Counted from the first letter of the stretch, positions 27,454 through 40,435 are shown. The stretch is DNA of 64,000 nt from Rachycentron canadum (GCA_038496675.1 CM076659.1:17789897-17853896); one strand, 5' to 3'. The notes: generated by a model not told the origin, from the letters alone. Numbers and translations are program-made.

Positions 27454-30400
27454 TTCCCTGAATTTTGTCAAAATCCAATTAATAAACACTAAATTCAACT
27501 CAGCAAATTGATCAAAAACAAAAACAAGGTACTTTTACATCTCTCAAACAAAGCAAAGGAAACAAAAAAAGCAGCAGCATAAAACAGCATGCTAGAGGTC
27601 TGGTTCCTGTTCACCTGCATTATCTTCCGCTGCAGACCCTGGAGCACGCCTTCCTGCAGCTGTGCGAGACATCAGACCAGGTCGGCTCCAAACGGGGATC
27701 CAGTCCACAGGGCGGCTCGTTAGAGAACAGCCAATCCTTTGAGAGCGGGCGGGACGAGAGTCGGCCAATTCTCGGTATCGGACCAGGAGCTGCAGAGGAA
27801 GTTCACAAATATTCAGGTACTGATTTGATTTGATATATTACGGGATTGAAATAATATTTTAAGTTTTCAATGCAACCATTTTCTGAAATCATTATTGCCA
27901 TGTTTATTATTAGTATAAATCTATAATAGATTAAAAAAATACACAAGATAATAGCTGTGGTTATGCTGGTTCAGATTCTTAGAAATTGGGTGCCACAGTA
28001 AAATGTGAACCCTTTTCACACTTTGTTGCATGTAATCGTCTTCTTTCTCTCTCTGTCTTTACCTTAACAGCAATGAAAAAGTGCTCAATCACTTTCAAAT
28101 ATGAGACTTTGGGCCAACAGATTAAAGGCAACTCTTTGTTTAATGTTCGCTGCTCTGCTGCTACCTTTTAAATCCCCTCATGGTGCAGTAGATGTCGGTC
28201 TTATTTCTGTCTTGCAACATCCTTGTTTCCAGTAGATGTGACATAACCATTTGGATACTGCTTATTTTGAAAATCTCTTTTTGTACTGTGTGTTCTCATT
28301 GTGCAGCGGACTGGAAGGTGCGAGCCAGACACATGCTGCCAAAGTGGAGAAACATCGCTGCCCTGATGATCAAGACACTGGTGCGGATGAAGAGAATGCC
28401 GGGGTACGTCGGCGTAATGAGTATTTGATAGCAACATCTAATCTAAAACAGCAGAAGCTATGTTGGCACAGTGTTTCTCATTGTTACTGTCTCCCCTGTC
28501 TGCAGCTCATTGTGTTTCCAGTTCTTGCTGCCTGTCATCCAGATCTCTCTGATCTGCTTGTGTATTGGAGGAGATCCAAAGGGGATCCAAGTTGCTGTAG
28601 TGAACAATGAGACCGAGTCTTCTTACAGCCAATCACTGCTCTCCTTCCTGGACAACTCCAGCGTGCATCAGGTATTTACTTTGTGAGACAAAGATATTTA
28701 TACATGTCAGGCATCATAGCACCCTCTCATTTATATACAACGAGCAAAAGTGGAAGTGGGTAGTTTCTCTGTAGCCGTTCCATGTGCTGTAGATCTGTTC
28801 ACTCTGAAAGATGCTTGGTATTAGAAATGGTTTCAGTCAAGAGAGGAAGCAGCAGCTTTTTTCTGACAGTTGTAGTTAATTTGATTTTAAGCAAAAAAAA
28901 AAAGTTTCACTTAAATGAAACTTTCTTTTTCCAGGAATCAGTGAAGAGTGCCACTGAGACAACTCAATTCAGTTCACTTTCTAAAACCAAACGAAACACT
29001 GAACAGTAAAGCACTGAAATCACAGCAGGTTTAATATTAGAAAATTAAATGTCTTTCACTGGATACATGTGTTTTCCCTCAATTCTTTAGCAAAATATGG
29101 GCAGTCAGCATTTACTTCATCAATATATATATGTATGTAATATATGTAATACATACATTATGTCTGTTGTTTTTTTGAATAGGTCCCCTTGTCCCACACA
29201 GATGCTTTCAATGGGATCTATAATGGGGAGTACTGGGGCGTCATCGGCTTCGGCAAGAACTTCACCAGCTACCTGACGAAAAGGTGAGAGGAAGAGCACC
29301 AGTCTTACATACTGCAGCCTCAAGTCACAGAAGCCAGCTAACTCTGACCTCTTGTTACCTCTGAAGCAAAATGATGCAAACGATGTCCACGCAGTCAAGT
29401 GTGCAGACTTTAAATGTCGAGGAAACAGAGTACCAGGGTTGGATCAGTGCTTGATATTGGCTAGTTCAGGTGTCAGTGTTGGGACAGGAGGGTCTGGATT
29501 CACGCATTCCTCATTGTTCACTATTTTCTGTTCCAATGTTTAATGACGAATGGAATCGATGCTAAAAAGGGCTGTGTAGAAAATACACATAAGAGGTGTA
29601 GTACATTATGTCAGATGACTATGAGCTTATGATTGAATCCTCTCTGTGCCATCCTTCATGAAGAGGTGATGAACTATTCAGCCCTCTTACTAGTAAATAG
29701 TGTAGTCACCAAAACACAAAGTCTACATAATATTGTTAAAAAACCTCTCATTTACAATCTGTCGGGTTTTAAACCAGCTATGATGACAGCAGTTAAAGAT
29801 GCAGAGCCCAGGCTGCCTGTGTCTGATCTGTCAAAACAATCCAAGGGGCACATGTGATGAAGGTCAAATCATGTCAGGACAACTAGAGATATGTCAAGTA
29901 ACAAGCAGGTCAGACTGCAGCTAAAACACTTAAATCTCCTCACAAAGACTGCTTTACGTCCCAGCTGAACCCTGAACATGCCTGGTGTACCTGTCCTGTG
30001 TGTGTTTACTTAAATCTGTGCTCACACACACATGAGTATCTCTCAGCAGTGCTGCTTTGAACTCAACTTGCTGACTTCTCACACCACTTTGGCAACTTTT
30101 TCCCTCAGAAGCAACTGTGACACAGTTTCTCCTTTATATCATGTTGAGCTGTATGTGAGCCAAAAAATGCAGCACATACTAGTGTGTGAACACAAATGCT
30201 TCAGGTTGTAAGTGGCTTTGTGTCGACTGTAATTATTAATGCTCAGAATTTCAAGGTCTGGGGTAGAAAGAAACACAACTGTGCATCTTCTTTGATTTGT
30301 GCTTTCATTAAGTGTTTTATAACTGTCATAAGAGCCTCATGAGGGGTTTTTAAATCATTTTAAGACACTTTTAATTGAGCTGATCTCAGAAGAATCTCCT

Positions 30401-31136
30401 TTAGAATATGAAACAGTTTCTTTCTTAGTTTATTTTAGTGAAGTGAATTGTGCAAAGAAGAGATAATGGACAACTATAGTGCAGCTATTCATGATCCACT
30501 CAGGATGAATTGTTTCATACAGGTGATCCCTTAACTTTAACTCCTCACCATCAGATCAAACCAAGCACCATTGTGCGGCCTCACAGATAAATTAGCATGG
30601 CTGGGGACATTTGTTTTTCCCTTTGCATTCACACATTTGGGGACATCTGGGGTTTAATGTTTTACTTTTTGATGTGCAGACAAAAGAAGCCAGGGATCAA
30701 ACCACCAGCTTCTCCTTGCTAATAAAACAGCAGCTGCACATACCCCAGATCTTCTTATAACTAGATTATATTGTGATTAAACCGTTTATAAAGCGTTTAC
30801 TGTTTAAATACTCAATAGATCAAGTGAGGATGAAGTCAGTCTGAGCATAAAAACTACAAAGAATTAGAATTTCCTAAATATGACTTATTCTTTTCCCACA
30901 CTTTTTTGTTACTTGTCATTTCTGTTGCTCACAGTCTCTCTCAGTCTTAGACAAACATCACACACACACACATACAGACACACATACAAACACACACTAA
31001 TGAAACCGCACTAATTCACACCCCAAGATTGCCATCATGTGAGGATGAGTCAATCCTGGAGGGTAAAGGGCACGAGTTGTTACAGGTGTGAATCACTGTG
31101 CTGTGTTTACCAGTGTGTAGTTCTGTGTGTGTTGTG

Positions 31137-31190
<54 letters not shown>

Positions 31191-34100
31191 AGATCTCTGG
31201 GTAGACAGTCTGGTCCTTCCTGTCCCTAACACACCTGAGCAGGTCACAGCTAAGCACCAGCCAGTAAAAAGCTGCCTGGGGAAAACCGGCAGTGTCTGCT
31301 CCTCCCTGGTCATGTGAAAATAATCTGAACTGTTTAATTGTAGTCACCTTTTACAGAATACTCTCACAGATTAGGCCAGAGATGATGGTTAAGGAGTTCA
31401 TGCAAAAATATCTTGTGATATACTGAGGAAAATATAAATTTGGTTGCACAGAACAATATCTATTACTTGCAAATTGCACCTTTAGTTTAACAGTTTTTCT
31501 CAGAGGAAGCTTTTGTGTGGTGGAAATATTCTCACTGGTTGAACTTAATGAAGCTTAATGAAGAGATCTACAGATTTCCCTTTACCTGCAAGTACATATG
31601 TGACACTGGAACACAACATATTGGTTATTTAAAGATATTTAATGGTTTGCTACAATTTAGGGGAAATGATTAATATGCATGTGGCTGAGCTTCACTATTT
31701 TAAGGTCAAATCATGTATAACAAGCATTATAAAATAAAGTATATCTCTTAACAAAGTTGAATTTAATTAATGTTTGTATTGTAATATGGTGCATGGACAT
31801 GGGCAGTTCTTTCAATTCAAAGAATATTCACTTTTTGTTGTAGTGTTTTATCCTGTTATCATCACATAGACCTGTTCTGCTACAGCACATCTCTGTCCAG
31901 TTATTTAACCTGTCATGTAATTTACAGAATGACTTCTGAACAGGCTAAGATAACATCTGCATCTTTAGCACATCATCCCTTTGATTTTTGTTTCTACTGC
32001 AACATCTGTATTCCTGTTTCATCCAGCTCAGCGTGGTTTTTCAGATTCAGACTCTGTCCCTGACTTTACAGGATGATCCAGCGGCAAGTTTCCAGAGAGG
32101 TGGTAGATGGAGGATCAGTACACGTGTGGCTGGACCTGACAAGTAAGATTCAAAACTTTCCCAATGGTTTATTGTCTTTTTTGCTGTCAGTTGTACTGAA
32201 TGGAAATTAAGTCCTTGGTGCAAATTCAAGTTATAATCCAGCATGAGTTTTTAGATTTGGTACTAGAAATTGTATTGTACCATTGTCATATTTTAGAAAT
32301 GGGGTTTGTATTTCATTCATATTGTCATGGAGTAAAATTATTTATATTTCATATTTCATAAGATTAAAAAAATTAGCTAATATGTTGTCTACATGTACTA
32401 AAATACACAAAATCCTCTTGTAAAGATAGTCAATAACATAACACTTTATATACATCGACAGCAAAGCTGAAGATGCTCACTTTTGTTGTTTATCATTTTT
32501 CTAGATCGACAAATCGCCTTCATGCTGCAGAAGAAGCTTCACGAAGCCTTTCAGGTGTGAATCTGTTTCCTGCTCTTTGTTTTGTCGTCCTGTGTAAACA
32601 TCCAGATGTTTTCACTTCTCTAGGACAGATACAGTCAGAAATCACTTAACACGTCCAGTAGGTGCAAAGACGTCTGACAACATACACAACATCACAGTAT
32701 GAGCTGACACAAGTGGGTCAGCTCAGTCTATTATGCGTATAGTAGATGAACTAGAACTAACACACATAAACATGATACTTTTGGCTGAGTGGCCTTTCCT
32801 CAGTACTACAGCAGCATTTCTACAATATCAATATCAATGATTTGGTTTCTACTATTTATTTATATTTTATTACTATTATAAAACAAACTAGAAAAACTAA
32901 ATAACCTCAAAGATTCATTCTGTTGGCTTTTGATAGTAGTTTTGTATTTACATCATCATTATGAATGAAAGTTAATAGAAAATGAAAGGCCTAATGTAAT
33001 AAGTTACATTCTGCCTTGCAACATAATTACATTATATATGTTTATATAATGGTGTTGTTAATGCTCTGTCTGCAGGCGTTTGTGGAGAATAAGTTGGGCA
33101 GTATGTCATACCTAGTCTCCCTGCCAATAAAGGTAAGAGCTTAAAACTGAATAGAAACAAGTGTGATAAAGCTATAGAGACGCATAAAACATGTTTGTAT
33201 TACAGTCTGTAAAGAGCAACATAAATGTTGTGTCTCCAGATGTCTCCTTTTGTTGTTGTCATCTTCTAGTTTGAAGAGCCCATCTACGGCAGCCTGAACA
33301 CAGACTTCACTACGTTTGTGACACCCGGAGCTGTGCTCAGGTCAGTTTGATAAGGGCAGGTTGATGTATTGTATGTTTAGACACGCGAAAAAGCTTTATA
33401 TTGACTGATTGCACCTGTGTTCATGAATGTATCTATTGTTTTTAAGAGGAAATATTTAAGCACGTATTCAAATTATATTTATACATAAGAAATTACATTG
33501 TGTTATGTACTCAAAATTTTCTGGGATTGAACCAGATGATTTTCTTCCATCTACCACAATGTCATTTAACTTGGGGCGTGTTTCTCTCCTCTTTCTCTGT
33601 GGTGCCACAGTATCACTTTCTACCTGGCCGTAGGTCTGACGGCGCTCTCCTTTGTCCTGGAGAGAAAGGAGGGGCTTCTAGACAGGTGCTGGGTCGCAGG
33701 TGACTGATCACAGGTTGCAAAGACACAAAAGCTGCGTCCTTCCATTAGACAAATGACAAAATGACTTCACCTTCCATTTGCATTTCTTCTAAACACAAGC
33801 AACAAAATCTGCCATCCTCTTTAGCTTTTTTTCTGTTTGTCAGATTGTGTCCCTTCTAGTTTTACTCCTGCTTTCTGTAAAATTAACAGATTTTATGTTA
33901 ATATATAATTTATAATTTTTTTTATAATAATTTATGTATAATTTAACTGCCTTAACATTTAACTTTGTATTAGTTCTGCATGTGTCCTACTTTGCATGAT
34001 GTTTGCCTTTCTCCTCTAAATCTTTTACCCTGTTCAGCAGCTTCATACTTTCACCTGCTTTCAGCTGTTCTTATTTCATGTTTTATTGTTGTTTTAGTAA

Positions 34101-35615
34101 CAAATCCAACATATCTAACATATGTCACTGCTGGTGACCAATGTGCACTGTCCATAAAGAACTAATTAAATAAATAATGTGTCTACTACTGTCCATGTTA
34201 TGTCTAAGTACTTAGGCCACCGGGTAAGTGGGATGTGTTGGTGATGGGCTCTGAATATTGAATTGAATCCAATCAATAAATAATTTAAGTGTAATTTTAG
34301 ATATAACCAGTAGATGGAGTAACATGATCTCAGCAGAAGAGGAATAGAGCACACAGCTGTTTTAATACATGATGAATTATTCATTTTCATAATTTAAATC
34401 TCAAATGATAAATAACTTAATAGGGATCTGTACATTTGATGATTTTTGTAAATAATAATAATGTATTTAGATTCATTATTATCATGTAGATTCATATAAG
34501 ATTGAGTGATGAGCTATTTACTGCTGATAGAGATTTTGGAGCTAATATCAGAACAGCACATGTTTCTCTCTCTCCAAGGTGTGAGCTCCATGGAGACGAT
34601 GCTGGCTCACCTCTTCTCTCAGCTCTTCGTCATCAGCGTTCAGATCATCCTGCTGCTCCTCTTCATCCTGCTTGTCTTCAAGGTTCGTCCTCCTCTGCAA
34701 TAAAACACACAACTACGCAGACAAACACAAACATGCTCTACCGATGAGATGAGATTTTATTGACTGGAGCAGATGGATCTTCTCAGCAGCAAAAATAACA
34801 TCCTCAGGGAAGAAAGTAACATAAGCAATAAATAACCAAATAATTGGTCAAAATCAATAAACACCTCAAAAAATTTTGATTCTTAAAAAAAGGCTGACCC
34901 CTTTAAGAATTGAAAGTATTAATTTGAACTTTAAAGTATCACAGACACACTGTGTAGTTTATTTCTCTAATAGTTGTGGTTGTGTGTGTGTAAAAACACA
35001 CAACAGGGCAATTGTGTTTAACCTTTCCTGAAACCACAACATTGTCAATTAATGTTAAAGTAAAGCTGACACACATGATTCTTACACTATTTAGCTATAA
35101 AATACACTTCCCAGGGGATATCTTTTGAGACTGAAAGAGCCTCTAAAAGGTCACTGCATTCCTAATGTGATTTGGTTTGTGGAGAGTTTCAGGTTAATGG
35201 TTGGAGGTTAATGGTTTGCAAATGCAGCAGGCCTGTTACCCTGTTACCCTGCTCATTTGCATTTTTATTACATCATCAAAAACCTGACTTTACCTCGAGC
35301 ACATTCGAGCCATAATAATTCATCTTAACCATAAAACAGACCTTAATTTTCCAAGATTATGATGCATCATTTATGTTTTTTGTACATGCGACAGCACACT
35401 GGAGCAGAAATACCGTGTGGTTTAAAACTTCTCATGTGTGTCCAGCAGACTCTGAAGGTCAGCGGCGCCATTGATATCAATAGACTTATATGGAATCAAT
35501 AGAGGGAGAAGGCGCTTAGATAAAGGCAGGATAGATATCATTTGTGTGTGCGTTTGTGTATCTGTGTCCATGCAGGCACATGCCTTTAAGGGTGTGTGCA
35601 CTTGTCCGTGCCTGG

Positions 35616-35706
<91 letters not shown>

Positions 35707-35917
35707 TGAGAGTGTGTGTGTGTTAATTAAGGTGCTGAAGTCCAAAGAGACCACCACTCCATAAATCACTTCCTGAGTTGGCCGTATCTAAGGATCACTG
35801 CAGGATCGCCACAACAACAACCCTTGATTGCTGTGGCAACGGAGCGGTCATGTGGCCTCTGGGTGCAAGTCTATTTTTGCACGTTGTCAGGGGAGACAGA
35901 TAGTGTCTTAACACAAG

Positions 35918-35959
<42 letters not shown>

Positions 35960-38900
35960 TCTGCAGATTCTCGTCAAATTCAGAGAGTTATCACTCTCTA
36001 TCTGCTGAGCTGAGATTTACAGATTTTTTTCTCTGTTTTCATTTGATTTGGTTTCTCGCTGCTGCTCCGTTTACACTCCTCCCTCTGTCTGTGTGATTTA
36101 CAACCAAACTTAATGAGCAGTAACATTTCTTTTCATGTCCTGCAGTATTTTTGGCTGAAAATCAGTGAGCACTTCTGCATCTGTGGGTGTTCTCCCTCTC
36201 TTATCTCTTTCTCCATTTCTATTGATCTCATCATTTCATCTGTTCTCGTGTTTCTTAAAAGAGTCCTCAGTCCTTCTCACCATTTTCCTTCTTCAACATT
36301 GTCGGACAAATTTAAGATCAATTCAGCAGAACAGGAAATAACCTGTCTTCCTTGTTAAACCTGGTCAATGCTGCAGCCTACATTACCCACAATACAACTC
36401 AATCATTAAGCTTTATGTCAGTGATTCAGGTGTGATCTAGTGTCTAATGCAGCCTCAAGCTGTAGGCCTTGAGCAGAGTTGAGGAGTTTGGTACAGGGGT
36501 TTGATAAATGAACCTCTTTCTCCCCAACCCCAGATTTCTCTTTTTAGATTTGTAGTTTACAGCCCCAACCAACACTGACTCAGTGATGTCACATGAGGCA
36601 ATTTATTTCACACAGCTCCCTCCAGAGCCATGAAAGGTTCTTGACATATTCAGTCATACACCAAGACCTCTAAACAGATTTTGTTCACCTTAGTGACGTA
36701 TCCCCTAAGTATCACATGATGATAGTGACCTGGTAGACCATGTACAGTATGATGATGGCTCAGTCCTAACCACCAGGAACTTTCGCTGGGGGACAGGAAG
36801 CAGGGTCTAAATAATGTGCTGGGGAGATCCCACAAAAACAGTCTGTGCTTGGGTTTAGTACTTTCTGAATCTGGCAATTCTGGCATTTATCCGCACAGTT
36901 ATTCTTGTAGTTTGTCCCTGACTACAATCAGGGTGGAGCAGCTCAATAGATTTTATAACTGATGGACTGACACAGACTCTTTTGACTATTTTAGCTTTGC
37001 TGCGCTGAAATGAAAGTCACAATGTACTGGGGGGACTTTTATCCTGGGACCTCCTCTTTGAACAGGGAAAGTTTGTTGTCTTGTGTTGGTCTTGGAAAAT
37101 TAAAGTTTGGTGTGAAAGAAACCTTTGAGAATGCACACACACTGAAGTGCAGACCTGTGTGAGCCTTACTCCAAGTAACCTACTACACTAGGCTTTAGTC
37201 ACCAGATGATTTTGTCTCTCTGGAGTTTTTAAAAGCACAGAATTTGATGCTTTGTGTTGCATTTAAAAATGAAATTTATCCTTTTGTCCACTGATAGATG
37301 AAGATGAAAGCATGTATTCACTTTGGAATATTCTAAAATGTTGGTTGTTGAATTGTAAAATGTTTTGTGTATATAAAAATATTGCATGTGACTCTGAAAA
37401 TCCACTTGTAGATCCACGACAGACATGTTATCTTCTCTCACCCCTCCTCCACCGTCTTCTTTTCTGTCTCTGCAGATGCCTAATGAAGGCTCCCTGGTGC
37501 TGGTCATAATTTTGATCGTGCTGCAGGGCGTCACTGGCATCTCGTTTGGTCTGGTCATCTCTGCCGCAATCGATGACGAGCAGAGCGCCAACCAGGCCGC
37601 TCTGGGCATCTTTTACCCCAACCTCATCATCAGCGGTAGGCCTCTGCATGTCTGTGTGTGTTTGTGTGCACAGTGGTAGACTTTAAGGCAGCTTGCGTGA
37701 GTGTTAACGGTCTGAAAAAGTCCTGTAGGTGTCTGATTACTGGACCATTATTTAATTAGAAAAAGCTGATTATAAACTCTCGGATGTTGGGAACAGGGTG
37801 TAAGCCTGTGTGGAGGTAATGTGGGTGAATCTTTGTTTGGATTGTAAAGAACATCAAAACTTTAAAAACACTTCAGCTGAATTAAGAGAGTAGAGCTGCA
37901 GTAGTTAGTCTTGGTGTTGTTAACCTTTGGTGATACAAAGAGTTAATACACAGATTATGGTTAAAAGAACACAATAAAACCTATTGGTTGTGTATGTTAA
38001 GTGATGATATTATTCTTAAATACAGGTGACAAGAGATTAAAACAAAACACTTTTAAAAATGTCAGAGCAATCTGAATTTACAGATCTAAAAATAAACAAC
38101 CAGCAAAAACTTAGTCAGTTTAGGTTATTGCAGTTTCAGTATCTTACTCTATATGTAATTATGAATACATCTGGTTTTTAAAGACATACTGTAAATCAAT
38201 AAGAATAATCACATTTCGAGCCTCTGTTTTACACTGTAGATCCGGACATAGAAATCTTCTACTGCAGCTCTGGCGCCGTCGATCATATCAGATGATTTTC
38301 ATCAGGGTGGAGTTTGTCTGTTGTCATGGAATCAAATTCTTTAGTTAATTGTTGACCTTGAAAACAGCAGCTAAAACAAGCTTATCTGGATGTTTACATC
38401 ATATCATCTCTCAACCTTATATTTTGAGGCAGAGTGGATGAAATGTTGATATGACCTGAAGTTGCCACTTCCTCATCTGCTTTGGACAGTTCAAATAAAA
38501 TAATAACTCACATGACAGGGTCAAAACAAGAGAAACCAGAGCTTGTTTAAATTCTGTTCGTCACACACTGTATTTTAACAACAATAGGTGTGAATGGCGT
38601 CTCTGTCCTGTACTGTAGGTATCATCTGGCCTGTGGAGTGTATCCCGTATCCTCTCCGCTACCTCAGCTTGGCTCTTCCTCAGACATACGCCTCTGAAGC
38701 CCTGCGCTGTATCATGTACAGAGGTAATGTATACACACGTTACACAACACGCATCAGTTTCATAATGTTACAAGCTGCTGTGGCTTGTCAGGCATGTAGT
38801 TAGTATGTGTGTGTGTGTCAGATTGTCACATTATACACAGCACAGCCAAGGTGTGAGCCAGTTGTCTAAATCTTTAATCAGCCCTGGATCCAGTGTATCT

Positions 38901-40184
38901 CAACTTCCTGTAGTGGTCTCACTCTGTCTCCCTGATCTTGCGTCCTTCTTTGGTTTATCGTCTCTGAACTATAAGATCTGACGACAGCCCATAGTGCCTA
39001 CATGTTATGTGATACACACCAAGCACAGGAAGTCAGAGCCGCTGTTTTCTGCTTGAAAACCTTATTGTAGAGGTGCAGTGGAAGACGAGACACAGGCAGA
39101 AGTCAGCAGCATCAGAATTCAGTTTGGGGGATGAACTGAAACTTCACCCTCATACATTCAGTGTTTGGATTCACTTGCACTTCAGAGTCCAACCCCATGT
39201 GGCCATGCTTTGCTACATGCAAACATTCACTGTAACCTGATAATATGTGAAAATGATGATTTCCAGTTGTCATGGGATTGTTGTTGTTCAAGGACACAGT
39301 AAGGACGTTTTGTCCATATCAGCTGAAAAGCTGAGTTTCATCATTCTTGACCTTTGACTCTGCAGATGAGAAAACAAAAACAAATTCCATTCTTTTATTT
39401 ATTTATGTCTGTTGCCTTATTTTTGTGATGCACTGTATGTGGCTATGCTATTTAAATCAAATCACAAACTGGTGAGATTGTTTTCTCAACTGCTGTTTCC
39501 AAGAATGAACTGTCTTTGTCTATCATCCATTACTGTGCAATTTGTGAAGAAAATATTGTGATGCCAAAAGAGGGCTTTGCATAAACAAGCAGAACAAAGC
39601 CAATAGTCAAATAGTCAAGTCAAAATAAGCAATAGGAAAAATAATGAAATTAAAATGTAGTAAAACACAATAGTATTTATCACAGCATAATGAAGTCAGA
39701 GGTTCTTAGATGAAAATTTTAATGAAGTCTCTCTGATGACCACCGTGATGAATGAGTAAACAAAACAAAAATGCAAAAACTGTGTAGTTCTCTGTGTAAT
39801 GCTCTAACCCCACATAAAAACATTTTCAGTGTCATGGACAGATGATGTTGTATCTTCACCACAGTCTTACAATAAAATGCACTACAGTGTTTTTTAATTT
39901 CGTATGTATGATCCTTGTTTTAAAAACATCCTTAAGTACAGTGAAAAGGAGCTGCATGTATGAGAGGTCAAAACCAGGGCAAAAAAACTGAGTTAGTCAC
40001 TGAAAAGTCATATCAGGCATAAATATATAAATTTTTTCTGTCTTAATTGGGAATATAAACATGTAATATTCTGCCAGGTTGGGGTCTGTCTCGGATGATG
40101 GTGTGGCGAGGCTTTGCCGTCACCCTGGGCTGGAATACTTTCTTCCTCATCCTGGCCACAGTCATCTTGAAGTTGAGGACGTGA
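13880..40184 (+). CDS. abch1: ABC half transporter, ABCH subfamily, 20 coding exons
   Basis: Twenty GT-AG exons join in phase to 722 residues from ATG 13880 to TGA 40182-40184. The order is NBD (about 50-275), a polar linker (271-330), then six membrane helices, the same half-transporter layout as ABCG. All ATPase motifs are intact: Walker A GPSGCGKT (78-85), Q-loop Q126, signature LSGGQ (177-181), Walker B LLILDEP (197-203), D-loop VGVD (205-208) and H-loop H235 in TTHYIEEAR. TTHYIEEA and the ABC-2 membrane pattern, with one large loop after the first helix, fit ABCH rather than ABCG (ABCG1, 2, 5 and 8 lack them). ABCH occurs in arthropods and fish and is lost in mammals. Insect members help build the lipid barrier of the cuticle; the fish substrate is not established. 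It should work as a plasma-membrane dimer. ABCG20/23-like is the label often given to the same proteins. Confidence 0.9.
14336..14343 (+). promoter_or_regulatory. TATA box of a probable internal abch1 promoter
   Basis: TATAAATA followed by GCCCGCC sits in a CpG-rich stretch (about 14080-14480) that stands out from the AT-rich surroundings. This is the classic pattern of a TATA core promoter with GC-rich flanks, and it predicts a start near 14366. Confidence 0.6.
14366..14485 (+). other. predicted alternative non-coding first exon of abch1
   Basis: The CpG-rich leader between the predicted start and a donor GAG|GTAGGA at 14486 contains no ATG. Spliced to exon 2 (16924), its first ATG would be at abch1 codon 30 (AGAATATGA, A at -3), in frame and upstream of the NBD. 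The resulting 693-residue protein would keep all ATPase and membrane parts. Confidence 0.45.
14782..14813. repeat. 13-bp perfect hairpin
   Basis: AACATGCAGCCAA (14782-14794) is the exact reverse complement of 14801-14813, with loop ATATTG. It lies in abch1 intron 1. Confidence 0.85.
16924..27237 (+). CDS. abch1: abch1 exons 2-7: nucleotide-binding domain
   Basis: Exons are 16924-17069, 19152-19311, 20926-21080, 23135-23242, 24156-24249 and 27163-27237, preceded by exon 1 at 13880-13951. Walker A begins at the start of exon 3, the Q-loop ends exon 3, the signature LSGGQ spans the exon 4/5 junction, Walker B lies in exon 5 and the H-loop in exon 6. Exon 2 carries the N-terminal sheet (IRCRDVCRSYGKLKVL) that positions the adenine. 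No catalytic residue is missing, so ATP hydrolysis is expected. Exon 7 (VGLMRNGHLLAEGPP) is the usual beta-strand end of an ABC-2-type NBD. Confidence 0.93.
18096..18121. repeat. (GAAAA)n microsatellite
   Basis: About five consecutive GAAAA units in abch1 intron 2. Confidence 0.9.
18310..18480 (+). repeat. interspersed repeat fragment
   Basis: GCAGTTAGCTTAGCTTAGCA and flanking words match the core of the same fish repeat family seen at 5266 and 42073. The downstream part is too diverged to bound precisely. Confidence 0.45.
25377..25480 (+). repeat. interspersed repeat fragment
   Basis: GCTAACTAATTAGCATGTTG, then a GTTTGGTTAATCTGCACAAA-type segment and AAATTGT, corresponds to the 3' part of the family present at 42073-42330. 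It lies in abch1 intron 6. Confidence 0.45.
26114..26133. repeat. (TG)10 microsatellite
   Basis: Ten TG units in abch1 intron 6. Confidence 0.9.
26645..26900. repeat. degenerate interspersed repeat with ATTAATCGATT core
   Basis: CAACTAATCTATTAATCGAT followed by ACAGAAAATTAATTA is typical of an abundant teleost repeat (general knowledge). It lies in abch1 intron 6, and its boundaries are uncertain. Confidence 0.45.
27416..27454. repeat. (ATT)n microsatellite
   Basis: Thirteen TTA units in abch1 intron 7 (27238-27635). Confidence 0.9.
27636..27816 (+). CDS. abch1: abch1 exon 8: cytoplasmic linker
   Basis: This exon encodes residues 271-330, starting TLEHAFLQLCE, the helical end typical of ABC-2 NBDs. 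The rest is rich in Ser, Gly, Glu and Gln (for example SKRGSSPQGGSLENSQSFES). It is the least constrained part of the protein and joins the ATPase to the first membrane helix, with several potential phospho-serines. It is flanked by 27632-27635 acceptor CAG and donor GTACTG. Confidence 0.9.
28307..40184 (+). CDS. abch1: abch1 exons 9-20: ABC-2 membrane domain
   Basis: Exons are 28307-28403, 28506-28671, 29183-29283, 32072-32142, 32505-32554, 33076-33132, 33270-33340, 33611-33699, 34579-34682, 37476-37635, 38619-38723 and 40078-40184. Approximate helices: TM1 363-385, TM2 531-551, TM3 573-598, TM4 605-631, TM5 640-662, TM6 699-719. A loop of about 145 residues between TM1 and TM2 is predicted to be extracellular. 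It carries three N-glycosylation sequons: N397-E-T, N413-S-S and N444-F-T. The segment GLLDRCWVAGVSSMET after TM2 is the conserved cytoplasmic coupling region of ABC-2 exporters. The protein ends ILKLRT, with no long tail. Confidence 0.92.
29284..32071 (+). other. abch1 intron 11 (2.8 kb)
   Basis: Non-coding. It contains the interrupted (TG)n microsatellite at 31123-31188 and no supported exon. Introns 9 and 10 (28404-28505, 28672-29182) are short. Introns 12-16 (32143-32504, 32555-33075, 33133-33269, 33341-33610, 33700-34578) show nothing further that I can support. Confidence 0.8.
31123..31188. repeat. (TG)n microsatellite, interrupted
   Basis: TG/GT repeat with two interruptions, in abch1 intron 11. 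Confidence 0.9.
35619..35702. repeat. (TG)42 microsatellite
   Basis: Eighty-four uninterrupted bases of TG, followed by CGCGTGAGAG and a shorter TG run. Confidence 0.95.
35924..35955. repeat. (CA)16 microsatellite
   Basis: Thirty-two bases of CA preceded by GCG. It is inverted relative to the TG tract at 35619-35702 and could pair with it. Confidence 0.9.
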
Positions 40185-40404
40185 CAGCTTCGTCCCAGAG
40201 ATCACCCTTCATTGTGGGGGCGGAGCCGTCAGGTGAAGCCCAGGAGACACAGACTTACCTGTTCAGGCCTCTGGTCTGTGGATGGGCTGAGGCAGCAGAG
40301 AGCAGGAGGAAGGTGGGGGGGTGGTCACTGATTTAATGGACTGATGAGTTTATGCATCAGTCCCTTCTGCTCCTGTCTGAAACGCACACACACGTGCACG
40401 CTCG

Positions 40405-40435
<31 letters not shown>

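Larger units (their letters stand above)
34683..37475 (+). other. abch1 intron 17 (2.8 kb) with long microsatellites
   Basis: Non-coding intron between the TM3 and TM4 exons. It holds a (TG)42 tract (35619-35702) and, 220 bases on, a (CA)16 tract (35924-35955). No exon is supported. Introns 18 (37636-38618) and 19 (38724-40077) hold nothing further. Confidence 0.8.

Noticed and set aside
35422..35769. Overlapping open frames on both strands in abch1 intron 17
   Set aside because: They are translations of the (TG)42 tract.
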